Below, piece after piece: positions 12,028-22,763 of a stretch of DNA of 64,000 nt. The translations under genes were made by a program, and so were the position numbers. The notes beneath the pieces are model-generated. The model had not been told where the DNA came from and ran no database searches. It saw only the letters and a program-made list of their open reading frames with translations. The DNA comes from Steinernema hermaphroditum. Taxonomy: Eukaryota; Nematoda; Chromadorea; Rhabditida; Steinernematidae. Position 1 is the first letter of the stretch, and the number at the start of each line of letters is the position of its first letter. The stretch is from contig CM059622.1 in assembly GCA_030435675.1 (NCBI GenBank), positions 15,066,001 to 15,130,000 of the forward strand. Reading direction: 5' to 3'.

Positions 12028-12339
12028 TCAGGTAAAATATGCATTTGACACGTTTAGATCAACGGAAAGCATGAGGTGAATAATTGAAACAACCGTGGAA
12101 AGTGTGGCAAAACACGCTGCGCTGGATGTAGTAACGGACTGACCATTCCGCTGGTGCAAAAAAGAGTGACAAATTCCACTAAAATGAAAAAAGAGACTGC
12201 AGACTAGGGCAATCGTCGTGCAGACAATCGTCCACGACCACCCACCACGAATCAACAACTCTACTGCAGACCATTGATCACCCTGGTTGGAGTTGGGACT
12301 GAGAAGGACACCACTGGTTGCAAAAGAAGAAACCTGCAA
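12028..12339 (-). CDS. possible small membrane protein (exon)
   Basis: Open frame of 103 codons ending TAA-type stop just upstream of the REXO4 gene on the same strand. Two hydrophobic stretches (WTIVCTTIALVCSLFFHFSG and CFATLSTVVSIIHLMLSV) suggest a two-pass membrane segment. No family is recognised; it could be one exon of a larger gene or chance. Confidence 0.3.
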   Translation of the reverse strand: MQVSSFATSGVLLSPNSNQGDQWSAVELLIRGGWSWTIVCTTIALVCSLFFHFSGICHSFLHQRNGQSVTTSSAACFATLSTVVSIIHLMLSVDLNVSNAYFT

Positions 12340-12532
12340 GCTGCATAAATGAGTATAAAATGAAGAATGTGATTTGCAGACAGTCTCTCTGCATTATAAA
12401 CGTCTAGTCTGGTGAGTTTGGACTTTTAGACAGCTACAAAAAAGTGCAACCAGTCAAATTCCTGCAGACGCCTAAGATGAGACAGGAGACAGACTATCTG
12501 CAAATCTAATTTTTAAGTAGCTGGGCAGTCGG

Positions 12533-12985
12533 ATGAAATTCACGAGGTCGGGTATTCCGCAATCCATTAATTGGTCATTGCGACGGAAATTACGATCAAT
12601 ACAATGGCAGATTTCAATGACACGCATCCTGAGTGTCTGGCAAGATCTCGGTCGACCTCTATTCTGTGGGTATCGGGAAAATTCCGCGGACTCGGTAGAT
12701 TCCAAACTCGCTCAAAGCGAACGTAGGACCATGCATGTCTACAAATTTAGGCGGAATTTGAACTTTCCCATAATCTATTCTGTGTATGGAGACAGGGAAA
12801 CGGAAGACCTCAGTCGCCTTGAGGACATCGATACACGCAATGACTCAATTACCAGTGCTGCCAGTGCCACAGCCGCAACTCTGGCCAAATCGTTGAATAC
12901 CGCTTCCGATCACACCAAACGACAAAAACAGAAAGCGTTGAACGGACAGATCACAACCACGGCCAACCCGAAGCTCGCAAAATAA
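12533..12985 (+). CDS. possible protein-coding exon, unknown
   Basis: Open frame of 150 codons. The second half (from YGDRETEDLSRLED to ATTANPKLAK) is hydrophilic, Ala/Thr/Lys-rich and more protein-like than the first half. It lies between REXO4 and RACK1 on the opposite strand. The start is uncertain, with a possible acceptor (CAATGGCAG ending 12609) inside. No family recognised. Confidence 0.3.
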   Translation: MKFTRSGIPQSINWSLRRKLRSIQWQISMTRILSVWQDLGRPLFCGYRENSADSVDSKLAQSERRTMHVYKFRRNLNFPIIYSVYGDRETEDLSRLEDIDTRNDSITSAASATAATLAKSLNTASDHTKRQKQKALNGQITTTANPKLAK

Positions 12986-13052
12986 CAATAGGTGACAAAC
13001 AAGTAAGCATTTTATAATCCATTCAACAAAGATAACAATAGGGCGTGTATTA

Positions 13053-14165
13053 TTACGCCGCGACGGTAGTCATGACACGGAAAATGCGGACCACGCCGTC
13101 GGTGTAGCCAGCGATCAGGCGCTGTCCATCGGGCATCCAGGCGAGAGTGAGGACTTCGGCGGCCTTGCCCTTAGATTCGCTGGTGTGGACCTTGGCTTCA
13201 TCGACAAGCTGCTTGTTTTCGAGATCCCAGACCTTGATGGTGTCTCCAACAGCGCCGCAGAGCCAGTATCGGTTAGGAGAGAAGGTGAGCTGGTTAATGA
13301 TGCCGTTGCCGTTCAAGGTGTAGAGGTGCTTCTCATCATTCAAGTCCCAGAGCATGGCATTGCCGTCCTAAACAAGAGAGCATAATTTCAAGGAGTGAAG
13401 AGATGGTAATTACTTTGCCACCAGAGGCGCATAGAGATCCATCGGGCGAAACGCAGACGGTGTTGACGTATCCAGTGTGTCCGACGTGATCCGTCTCGTT
13501 TCTAGCGTCGTACAGGTCCCAAACCTTGACCTTGCGGTCCCAGCTGCCGGAGACGACCATCAGGTCATCCGACTTAGGGATGAAGCGGACGCTGGAGACC
13601 CAGTCACGGTGGCCGCATCTGTCGAACTGAAACAAACGCAATCAATATCAATCAACTAGGAATCATTTACGTACTCCACTAAAGTCCATCTTGCACTGGC
13701 CGATCGTGTTCCACACTTTGACGGAACCGTCACGGGATCCAGAGATGATTTGACGGTTATCCAGGGAGAAGCACACGCTCAGAACGTCCTTCCTGTGTCC
13801 AACGAAGGTTTTCATGCTCTCTCCGAGATCAACATCCCAAAGGCGGAGGGTCTTGTCCCAAGACGAACTGATGGCGTACTTTCCATCGTTCGAAACGGCA
13901 ACGTCAGAGACAAAGTGCGAGTGACCGATAAGGCGCTTCTTGATGGAGTACTGCAGCTGACCAGTGCTGTCGGTATCGAGCTGCCAGCAAATCAACGTCT
14001 TGTCTGAAAAAAAAAGATTTCTAAGGCCACGCCCAGCAGGAGCTTACCGCGCGAAGCAGTAATAATCTGGTTATTTCCAGCAGGAGACGGGGTGACCTGG
14101 GTAACCCAGTCAGTGTGGCCTTCAAGGCTCGCCTCCAAGGAGAGCTGCAGAGCGGACGACGACAT
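13053..14165 (-). CDS. rack-1: RACK1, ribosome-associated WD40 scaffold
   Basis: Four exons on the minus strand: 14165-14048, 14003-13675, 13626-13414, 13367-13053; 975 nt, 324 aa, the normal length for RACK1. It folds as a seven-bladed WD40 propeller, binds the head of the 40S ribosomal subunit near 18S rRNA and docks PKC and other kinases. Blade signatures are visible: [22 protein letters not shown] with [25 protein letters not shown] with [22 protein letters not shown] with [33 protein letters not shown], then DGNAMLWDL and [10 protein letters not shown]. The C-terminus has [17 protein letters not shown]. Introns are 44-49 bp. All exons keep frame and nothing is missing. Orthology is clear. 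Confidence 0.97.
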
Positions 14166-14579
14166 GTTGCTTTGATTTACCTGCAAGCAATCAAGATTAT
14201 TGGTCTTCTCGTTGTTAAAGTCGCGAAATTTTAAATCGATCAGGAAATTCTGCAGAATGTACGCATGCAAGGCGCCCTAAACGAGGAAAAAAGCAACCAA
14301 ACCGTAACACCACAGCCGAACAGCAAAACGGAAACGCAGAACAGCCCAAAATCTCGAGAAAGTACACTGAATTACTGTAGTCGTGCCAGGACCGATTTGT
14401 TCAAAAATGGGCAATCGTCGGACGTTCAACCAACCTGTTGTCTAATGTCTAGAGAAATTCGTCCTCTCGCTCCCCGTTCGTTTGCAACGGTCGTGATAGC
14501 AGACTGTCTCGTTGATCCGAGAATTTTCGGCCATCGTCTTGTGGACAGTTTGGCTCGCAATGTGTCGCATCTCATCGTT

Positions 14580-14830
14580 TAGTATGCTACGGCCACGAAT
14601 GCTGCGTCCTGCGTCGTGGGGTGGCCACGAACGCTGCGTCGTGCGTCGCTCGCTGCGTCGTGTGTTTTTTGGAGGGTGGCCACGATCGCTGCGTCGTAAC
14701 GCAGCGACGTGCGTCGTGCGTTCTGCGTCCTGCGTCGTGCGGCAGCGTCGTGCGTCTTGTGTCGTGCGTTCTCTGCTCGGTGCGTTGCGTTCTTGGCCAC
14801 CCCCTTGCGTCATCCGATGCGTTCTAATGA
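14580..14830. repeat. degenerate CGTCGTGCGT low-complexity repeat
   Basis: About 250 bp built from imperfect copies of GCGTCGTGCGTC and CGTCCTGCGTCG with interspersed GGTGGCCACGA units. Open on several frames, giving Arg/Cys/Val-rich readings that are not believable proteins. Confidence 0.7.
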
Positions 14831-14934
14831 ACTACGGTGTATGTGTCACTAAAACCAGCCGTTATCATGGAAAGCTCAATACTTCCAACAATAGCCAACG
14901 ATGGCCCGTGAAGTTGACCTCATCGGACAAAAAG

Positions 14935-15056
14935 GTGTTCGATATGCAGAAGAGAAACTTCCAGAAGAGGATGATGAGCGACCTGGTCACTAAGGAGGAA
15001 GCGCTTCCCGAGGAGATGATCGTCTTTTGGAAGTCCCTCTTCTGCATATCGAGCAC
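14935..15056. repeat. imperfect 42-bp inverted repeat (hairpin)
   Basis: Arms 14935-14976 and 15015-15056 are reverse complements with only a few mismatches, around a 38-bp loop. Both arms read DMQKR-F-QK in the same relative frame when read outward, which reflects the symmetry. No coding assignment. Confidence 0.75.
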
Positions 15057-15544
15057 GTTTCCCGAGGAGGCTCTCTGCCAATGCCGAAGCCCTCGAGGCG
15101 ATCGTCGACTGGCTGCGGATGTACGAGGAGTAGGAGCCCCGCTCGGAGGAGATTCGCCAAAACTGCACATATATATCGTGGATATCATCCGAAGCAGCCA
15201 CCGGCCCTTCAAGCCCTCTTCTCCAAAATGTACCCAATTGCGCAGTTCATCGGATTCAGATCGGGCGAATTGTAAGGCCAAATGTCATTGGTCTTCATTG
15301 GTGTTAATCAGTCCACATATGGTCCTCACAGAAGGCCATCGTTCATCTCGATCCGTAAGTGGCCGTCCAGTCCTGCTGGAACACCTATCCTTGGTCTGGG
15401 AAGTTTATTTCGGTCCAGGGGATCACATGCTTCGCCACGATCTCTTCCTGATAGACCTCAGACCTTGATAGAGTCCATTTTCACAATTTTTTCATTGACT
15501 CAAAAAAGCATTAACTCAAACTCAACCGTTTCGTCGGAGCTCTG

Positions 15545-15740
15545 TGTCCGGGACTCAAATGTCCGGGACTCAAGTGCCGGGACTCGAATGTCCGGGACTC
15601 AAGTGCCGGGACTCAAATATCCGGGACTCAAGTGTCAGGACTCAAATGTCCGGTACTCAAGTGTCCGGGACTCAAATGTCCGGGACTCAAGTGTCAGAAC
15701 TCAAATGTCCGGTACTCAAGTGCCGCGACTCAAATGTCTC
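15545..15740. repeat. 15-bp minisatellite, unit near ACTCAAATGTCCGGG
   Basis: About 13 head-to-tail copies, mostly 14-15 bp, with variants at the CCGGG/GCCGGG and TCAGG positions. Length steps of 15 keep some frames open but no protein is inferred. Confidence 0.9.
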
Positions 15741-15890
15741 AACACCAATTGTAGTGCTAATTAGCCTTAACCAGCCTTAACCCAGAACAGAGAAGCATAA
15801 GACAGCAACCGTATACCAAACCACGTTGGAGTGGAAGACATAATAATTTAATTATCTGAAGAACGAACAAAACGCGGAACAAGAAGAAGA

Positions 15891-16526
15891 TTAGGAGCTG
15901 AGGAATAGATAGAGTAAGGATAGATAAATGAATACAAGAACGGGGCAATAAAAGGGCACCATGACGAGGAGGATGGGCACATGACAGAGCCAAAAGCTAA
16001 TCAGTCCCCATCCGTTTTCAAAAGCACGGGATGCAGAAGAAGCTATGTGCTCCTTCGTTAGCCTTCTGGCGACAGTACGCTCTTGGAACGCTTCCTCTGG
16101 GAGCTCTTCCACAAGTTTTTCAAAACTTGGCTCATGAGTCCATGAGTCGTAGTTTGTGGACATCGAAGATGCTAGAGATTTCAAAGGCTTCCGCGAGGCT
16201 TTGTAGAGGCGACGGCGCTTCCAACGGCCCATCTTCGTTCTGTACCTCTTCAAATCGAAGAGCTTCCGACGTTTCTGGACAGCACTTGCGTCTTCTGCCC
16301 CAGAAGATGGAGAGTCTTCGTCCTGAGTATCGTCGAGGGTCACTTCTTCTCCGATGTATTCTGCTTCTTCGTCGATCGTGGCGCTATCGGTTTCCTCAGT
16401 TCGGACATCCTCCATTTGGTGGGAGTCCGAATCTTCGATGATCTCGAACGAGGAATCCAAGTCGCTATCGGCCATTTTGGAATCGTATAAGGTATAGGAT
16501 CGTATACTGCTTGGTAATTCCGGCAT
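15891..16526 (-). CDS. acidic protein with C-terminal hydrophobic segment
   Basis: Open frame of 211 codons without introns. The first ATG gives MPELPSSIRSY; the next, MADSDLDSSFEII, is a plausible alternative start. The N-terminal half is strongly acidic (EEAEYIGEEVTLDDTQDED), then a basic patch (KRRKLFDLKRYR, WKRRRLYKASRK), and the end is very hydrophobic (PILLVMVPFYCPVLVFIYLS), like a tail anchor. The basic patch could be a nuclear localisation signal. No domain is recognised. Composition supports a real protein, but there is no independent evidence of expression, and the hydrophobic end might be intron read-through. Confidence 0.5.
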   Translation of the reverse strand: MPELPSSIRSYTLYDSKMADSDLDSSFEIIEDSDSHQMEDVRTEETDSATIDEEAEYIGEEVTLDDTQDEDSPSSGAEDASAVQKRRKLFDLKRYRTKMGRWKRRRLYKASRKPLKSLASSMSTNYDSWTHEPSFEKLVEELPEEAFQERTVARRLTKEHIASSASRAFENGWGLISFWLCHVPILLVMVPFYCPVLVFIYLSLLYLFLSS

Positions 16527-18150
16527 GTTTGTGTAGTTTATATGGATGGCCTAGATCTTTAAGGCGATGCCAACGTTCGACCACAAAGCTTCGCAATTTT
16601 CAAACGAAAACCTTGCATGACAAAACAAAATTTCGTTGCGGGAGTCTTTTGAGCTTAAGCTAGCTAAAGTGCGCCAATAACTGGACGAAAACGGGGATAG
16701 ACAAGTGTATAAAATGGGGCTGAGTTATACAGAGTCAATGTTTGACTAAAGAAGCCGTTTGAGTCTCGAGGCTTTGATCTTGGAATCTTTGATGTTTTGA
16801 CCCAGGTCTTTTAACTTAACCGTTCGTCCTCTGGATCATCGCAGAAGCCGGCTTTCAAGGGCGGATCCAGTGGCCGTATCCAAGAGACAGGACTACTTCA
16901 TTATTTATTCCGCAGTCGATCTCTGTTCACGTCCGATCATTCGACCACCCATGCGTACTATGGCCCTGGAGTCATTGGTCATGACTGTGACTCCACAGAT
17001 CGCAGATCTGCTGCACAGTATCTGCATGTGTAACAGTATAGATGGATGGTCCACTGTATAATTCCGTACCAAAAAACCCAAAAATTTCATCTCCAATACG
17101 TCTTAAACGGTCGTAGGATTCTCCACGTTCTTTTCTGTCATTCGCCCTCAGTTCGCCAGTAAGTAACTGATGTCGCGCCCTACTCGCCAGTGCGAGCAGT
17201 CCTGCTCTCCAAAGGATCACCCCGTACTTCAAGAACAACAGTCGGCAGGCCGGGACCCTCATCGGTCAGTCGGTTACCCTCTCTCTCCTGGTGTTCCCTT
17301 CCCCACAGATATCCTATGTTAGTATTAGGGTCTAATAAAGGTCATGTGGTAGATAAAGAAAAGACCCAATGAGCATCAGCATCAGAGCATGTCGTGTCCG
17401 GATCCATGAGTTCCACCTGTCCAGATCCTCCCATGTGAAACCTCCAGAATATGTTGTGGTCCATGCGTTTATTGGGCATTCGAATAAAGGGATAGCGGTA
17501 TAAAATGGTATCGTGTCCGTGGACCCCGAGTTCAGCACTCTTGGGCATGTGTGTTTATCCCCCGGGAGGCTCGGATTATCAGTGATCTTTTATTTCATGG
17601 CTAGGTAAATGAGGACCAAGTGGATATGATGGAGACGGGAGGCGGATAGCAGAGGAGACAGGGACAAAAGCGGGCGAGAGGCGCTGTCGCACAGGTTCAA
17701 CAAAAAGAGGAAGAGGGACGGAGCCCGCGGGGGTCGCCGAAAGGGCGCGTGGGTTTTACCCCACGATATGCCCCCTCCTCGTAGCGCGACGCCCCGGCAC
17801 GCCAACTTGCTGGCCTCCGGAGGCGTGGGCGCTCATCGGTCCTCGCTCCAGTTCTCTCGTCACTCGTAAGATTTCGGCCCGGAGCATCTCAATCCAGGCC
17901 GTCGATGGCCGGGCCTGCTCCTGGACCCCATGGGTAATAGGGTGACATCCACAGTGGCCCCGATTCCGATGGCGCCGGTGTCGTCGTTCCTGACGGAGCC
18001 GAGGCTGCAGAGGGCTCCTCCTAGGTGTTCGGCGAGGAGGTCGGGGCGGGGAATTTGTAGGCTTAGGCGTTTATTAATATTATCAGAGCAGATGAGGAGC
18101 GACCGCCAACGGCCGGCGTTCCTCGCACAAGTGATGAACATGCAAACAGG
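16527..18150. other. non-coding or repeat-derived stretch
   Basis: No convincing gene. The stretch 17600-17900 is markedly GC-rich compared with its flanks. On the minus strand 18030-18141 is a copy of a dispersed repeat also found at 23311-23430. Confidence 0.4.
18025..18141 (-). repeat. dispersed repeat, copy 1 (partner at 23311-23430)
   Basis: The minus strand matches the plus strand of 23311-23430 at roughly 80-85% by eye, including CCGGCCGTTGGCG, TCGCTCCTCATC and CAAATTCCCCGCCCCG. The two copies are inverted relative to each other, about 5.2 kb apart, and flank the histone genes. Probably part of a transposon family. Confidence 0.65.
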
Positions 18151-18164
18151 TTCTGCGGATTATG

Positions 18165-18305
18165 TGAGAAAATATCCCGCGAGAAAATATCCCGCGAGAA
18201 AATATCCCGCGAGAAAATATCCCGCGAGAAAATATCCCTGCGAGAAAATATCCCTGCGAGAAAATATCCCTGCGAGAAAATATCCCTGCGAGAAAATATC
18301 CCAGC
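18165..18305. repeat. 14-15-bp tandem repeat, unit GCGAGAAAATATCCC
   Basis: About nine or ten units in tandem; the early ones lack one base relative to the later CTGCGAGAAAATATCC form. It runs directly into CCAGCTATGGCA. An inverted, two-unit version followed by the same CCAGCTATGGCA is present at 18930-18975 on the minus strand. Confidence 0.85.
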
Positions 18306-19367
18306 TATGGCAGCAAGTCATACTCATTTCCCTTGCGCTTACGCTCTGCTGCTTCTTCGGGTGCTTGATTTTAGCAGTTTTTTTCCTTCTCTTCTGTTGT
18401 AGTCACTCTCCACACTTCTGTGATCCACCGAAGCAGGATTAAAGTAAAAATCGAGTTAGAAATGGGGTAGATCGCCTGTAAAATGAATTCAGAACTCCAT
18501 AAGTTGGAATTTAGACCTTCAGAAGTACTAAGATATCAGCGAAGCCGTCAAGACAACAGGGCTCGCCCTTCGGGCTCGCTTAAACATCATAGGCATAGTC
18601 CTAAGCCGGAGCCTAAGCCAAGCTGGGGTTTGCCTAAGCCAAGCCTGGATGTTAGGCTAAGCACAAAAATGAATACGGGGCTCGCTTCGCACGCCCGCAG
18701 TCTGAATTTGTAGACTGCAATCAGCGAAAATAAGCGGATCCTAGATTATCCATAACGAGAGATGAGAGCTTGTGCGGAGCGAACGATTGACGGGATCGAT
18801 GGTGCAAAAAAAACTCATTTGACTCGTTTGCCCATTCCAGACAGTTCCCTAATTTTCAAACTATAGAAAGTAGGCCGCCCAATGCGAAAAGAGGCTGTCT
18901 TTGTGATGCATTTGCCGAAGAACAGAAGACTATTGCCATAGCTGGGATATTTTCTCACAGGGATATTTTCTCCACCAACGGGTTCTGCGGCTTTGGTTGC
19001 TGTATAATTGCATCTCTCATTGGGACAAGGCCACGACGGTATGTAGGTTTGCTTATCGCAAATATTTTCTCGATTCGGGTAGCCGACCTGAAAACCCAAC
19101 TCTGGCCGAGAGAGCATCTTCTTGGTTACCTCTGTGAAGGATTCCCGATCCTGTGACTCTGTGAAAAATTGATGTCGCCGCGAATGCCATAGTAATGAGA
19201 TTTTGAGCACCTCTAGTGCATCACCGCCTAGTCGATTCACTAAGCAAGATCGATCTAAGCCCACTCATATTTTTGAACACAAAAAAACTGGCTACTTCAG
19301 GAAAGAGTTTATGAGTAGTGGGAATGGGGAGTGCACAAATACTGCAATATCCACAACGTCGTCATTA
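18306..19367. other. intergenic, possible decayed gene on minus strand
   Basis: A minus-strand open frame at 18815-19264 includes NERCNYTATKAAEPVGGENI and the short repeat seen at 18165-18305. No family is recognised, and the repeat content suggests transposon-derived sequence. Confidence 0.3.
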
Positions 19368-19918
19368 TCAAACGCTTCTCGCCGTCGGCATTCCACGAAG
19401 GCGCCGAATGAGAGCTCCATCCTTGGGCATGATGGTGACACGGCCAGCGTGAAGAGCTACCAGATTCAGGTCCTCAAAGTAGCAGGTCATGAACACCTCA
19501 GTTGCCTCCTAGATGCGCACATATTTCTACGGGGTCGCAACTACCGTGCTAACCTGAAGCGCGGCAAGGGCGTCCAACTTGAAACGAAGGCCGCCGTCGT
19601 TGCTGAACACCCTGGTGATGTCCCTGACGAGGCGAGAAAAGGGGGCGCGCGCGATGAGCAGGTTGGTGGTTCTCTGCAGTTTGCGAATCTCCTGCAGAGC
19701 TCTGGTGCCTGAAATGGGAAACTTGGACAAAAAAAAACGAGGGACGGCGGCGCACCTCGCTTGACGGGCTTCTTCATCTTGCGCTTCTGAGCGACAGGGG
19801 TGCCGGGGGTCAGGCTCTTGGACGAGCTGGACACATTCGAGATTCGCATGCGTTTCCCGGAATGCGTCAAGGTCCGGGTTGACGGAGTTTTACGGGCGGT
19901 TTGCTTGATGCGGGCCAT
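19368..19918 (-). CDS. CENP-A-like histone H3 variant (CenH3)
   Basis: Three exons on the minus strand: 19918-19756, 19708-19554, 19508-19368; 459 nt, 152 aa. The histone fold is complete: alpha-[18 protein letters not shown], then [24 protein letters not shown], and [20 protein letters not shown]. Between LVR and ALQ there are two residues more than in canonical H3, the loop-1 lengthening typical of CENP-A, and HAGRVT matches CENP-A where H3 has HAKRVT. CENP-A marks centromeric nucleosomes and nucleates the kinetochore; in holocentric nematodes it is spread along chromosomes. Unusually, the first residues [10 protein letters not shown] are nearly identical to the H3 tail (ARTKQTARKS), keeping K4 and K9. 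The rest of the tail, to KKPVKRG, is unlike H3. The C-terminus runs a few residues past the usual RIRG end ([12 protein letters not shown]). It could instead be another divergent H3 variant. Confidence 0.85.
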
Positions 19919-22256
19919 GGGTATCTAGAAAGAAGGGATTGAACGAGCCCTTTTTGTGCACAGTGCGTGAAGCACATCATAGAGGAGGTAGTAGAGGACG
20001 CAAAAGCGTTCAACTTGAATAGCAGAAATCTAGTTAGGAACAAAAGCGATGATTATAAGATGTTTCCTTTTACGAACCAGAAAATACTAGAGATGCATAG
20101 TTCTCCTGGCATTGGAAAATGCGACAATCAAAAGGACAGCAAATGGGCACTCAAGTCGCGTAGTTTAGAGAACCCACGGTGATACGGTGTTCTTATCAGT
20201 TTTTTTACAATTTCTTTGAGGTTTTGAGGCCATTCACCAATCCAAACCAGTCAGGTTTTGCTACACACCTCCGTGCCAAATTTTAGCCGAATTGGCGTGG
20301 GACGGGACCTCTTCTTGTAATAACTATAGTCACCGAAAGCATTCGATTGCTCACATATACCGAACGCAAAAATGGCCATGGCCCACAAAGAAATCCGTTT
20401 GTAAACAAACCGGCCGAGATAAACAAAGTCCGGACTCGCATAGTGTGGTAAAGCGAAATTCCCCTAGCGCAAGACTGCACAGGTTGAAGTGCTGGTCTCC
20501 CAGGCGCGGCAGACGTAAACAAACACACCCGTTAACGTTTTGGCGCCAAAGCACGGCAGCGCTTTCAAAAAAAGGAAGCGGCGGCAAAACACACAGCGGC
20601 GGACGAGACTTTGGGACGCGTGCTCCCGCAAAGAAGAAACTGACAACTGATTGTGCGCGAAATGCGATATTTACAAAGATACGCAATAATAATACAGAGA
20701 TGCTATCGTGTTAGACCACAGAGCGAAGGGAAATCGCGTCGAGACCGAATTGGTCATTGACCATCGTCCTTGATGTCCGAGTGGTCAACTATGTTGCTTG
20801 TGTAGTTGGTGAACTAACATGGGAGCATTCGAAAAGAATTGTTCTCCCAAGAAGTCAAACTGAAAATTGGGGGAGGAGCAATCTTTTATGGATGTTTTTG
20901 AACTCCAAAAGGGCACCAAGCATCGAACGGGTTGGATTTTGAAGTTAAAGCACAGTAAGATAGAGCTCGATCGGAGGCGAACACTTCGTAAAAGGAACAG
21001 AATGTACACTAGTGCTCACAGTTGATGACATATCACCAGCTCTTTCCGTAGAAATATGCATACATTACAACGACGGTCAGCGAAGACGATCAAGCTCGTC
21101 GTTCCAAAACAATTTGTTTATGTATCACACATCGCCAAGAATGCCGTCACCACCGAAACTGCTAAGTGTGCACCGCCAGTTGATCGCTATGGCGGCGCCT
21201 TTGTCCGAATTCTGTTCCGACTGTTGCCGAAGAGGAGAGCCCTAAGGGAGAACAAGGGAGAGCCGGATTCAGATCATCGTTATCCAAAGGCATCCAATAA
21301 GCAATTACAGGGCTACAAACGGAGTGGGAGCATGGAAACGACGACGGACCGTCGGTCAGGTTGCAATCGCTAATAAAAATGAAGCCACAATACCACCGAA
21401 CCTGAAACGGAAACAGAAACACTCCGTTCGCTGCGCTCAACCGCCTGCGCCTCTTTAGGTTCCGCTGCTGGGCGGCACAACAATCGCAAAGCAAAAAACT
21501 AGCTCTGAAGACTAGATATTGCGAAACAAAAAAACTAGAGTGTAGGCACTGAAAGTGTCGATTTTTAGAAGTGAATGTTTGTTACCAGAAAGACGTACAT
21601 TTCACTCAACACTCAAGTCAGTTTCGACTCAGTCCAGTTTGCGGTCAGGAGCCCGATTCCGCATTCATAGAAAATCAAAAGTTTGAAGTCAAAACATGAT
21701 TCGGCTCAATTTTTGACCGATTCTTTGAATTAGAAATTGCATATCATATCACACCAAACGTATAACATCGATTTCTGTCGATGAAGGTCGGGCTTGGGAT
21801 TGGATTTTCTCTGGGAGCAGCCTACTAGTGCTTCCCCGGAAGTTGACGGTTAAGACTCACTTTCCGTCAACTTAGGACATCATTTTTATCGAAGCTGCAG
21901 AGGAGAATAAAGGCGATGGAAGCTATGTGGCCTTTCTGGTTGTCGATAAACGGTACTTCCGTAGTCAGCCTCTGCATCGCTTCGAGGCCTGTGTGATGGA
22001 ACAGCTATCTTCTACACCGACGTCGTGCCTTGCGCCGAAGAAGGAAGAGAAGCACTGACTACGGTGATCTACGGTTCTTCTTAAGAGATGATGGCCAGAG
22101 ATGGGCTGCGGATCTGCTAGCTTTTCTTCAATCCGTGATCCAGTTGAATGACTGATACGGATATGTGACTGAGCCGATGCCCATCTCTGATCATGCCTCG
22201 ACTCGAAGTGTGGGTACCTCGTGAATGCCAAATAAATACTATTTATTCCTTCTCAA
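19919..22256. other. intergenic between the two histone genes, nothing recognised
   Basis: About 2.3 kb with scattered short frames on both strands. None has splice context or family motifs. Confidence 0.4.
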
Positions 22257-22763
22257 TTAAACAGCAGTCGAAATATTCCTCATTCTCAAGATCAAGGCAA
22301 GGTCTCTGGGCAAGATCGTCACTCGCTTCGCGTGCAGAGCCACTAGGTTGACATCTTCAAAGAAGCAGGTGAGAAAGACCTCCACTGCTTCCTGAACCAA
22401 ATAATTGATTCGTGACAGAGCACAACGCTTTTTACCTGCAAAGCCTGGAGGGCGTGCATCTGATACCTGATCGAACCCTTCAACTTGAACTTTTCTGTGA
22501 TTTCACGGACCAGGCGACTGAAGGCGGCGCGTGGGATTTGAAATCCGTGGGAACCTGCAAGAAATTCAGTTTCATCCTATAAATTTTAAGATATATGTCT
22601 AACTGATCTTCTTCCTTGGTTTAAAAGATTTTCGCCGAGCAGCTCCAGTGGACGGCGCGCTCTTCTTTTGGCAGTGAGACAGGGTCATTTGCCTGCGAAG
22701 AGCTTCATTGATGGATGAGCGTCTCTCAATGGGTCGTAAAGCTGTGAATTTGGCTCGAGCCAT
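22257..22763 (-). CDS. second CENP-A-like H3 variant, alpha-N helix deleted
   Basis: Three exons on the minus strand: 22763-22604, 22554-22436, 22391-22257; 414 nt, 137 aa. The intron positions and phases match the gene at 19368-19918. The core has PRAAFSRLVREITEKF, HALQALQEAVEVF and FEDVNLVALHAKRVTILPRD, with the same two-residue longer loop 1 (KLKGSIRYQ). The 12 residues that should form most of the alpha-N helix are missing from the start of exon 2, leaving ISSHGFQIPRAAF. The tail starts ARAKFTALRP: position 4 Lys is kept but the ARK9 motif is lost. The C-terminus ends LRMRNISTAV. The frame is open and splice sites are good, so this is likely a functional gene, or a recently altered one. 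Alpha-N contacts nucleosomal DNA at entry and exit, so loss should loosen DNA ends (inference). Confidence 0.8.

Noticed and set aside
14442..14830. Arg/Cys-rich proteins on both strands
   Set aside because: Low-complexity CGTCGTGCGT repeats keep frames open; no codon or splice evidence.
15280..15780. 160-residue protein with a VRDSS/GTQMSG repeat
   Set aside because: Arises from the 15-bp minisatellite, whose unit length is a multiple of three.
17590..17900. rRNA or other structured RNA because of high GC
   Set aside because: No recognisable rRNA, snRNA or spliced-leader sequence; GC richness alone is not enough.
18150..18310. CRISPR-like array
   Set aside because: Units are contiguous 14-15-bp repeats without unique spacers, in a eukaryotic genome.
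20290..20714. 140-residue basic open frame between the histone genes
   Set aside because: No ATG context, no family, composition like random sequence.
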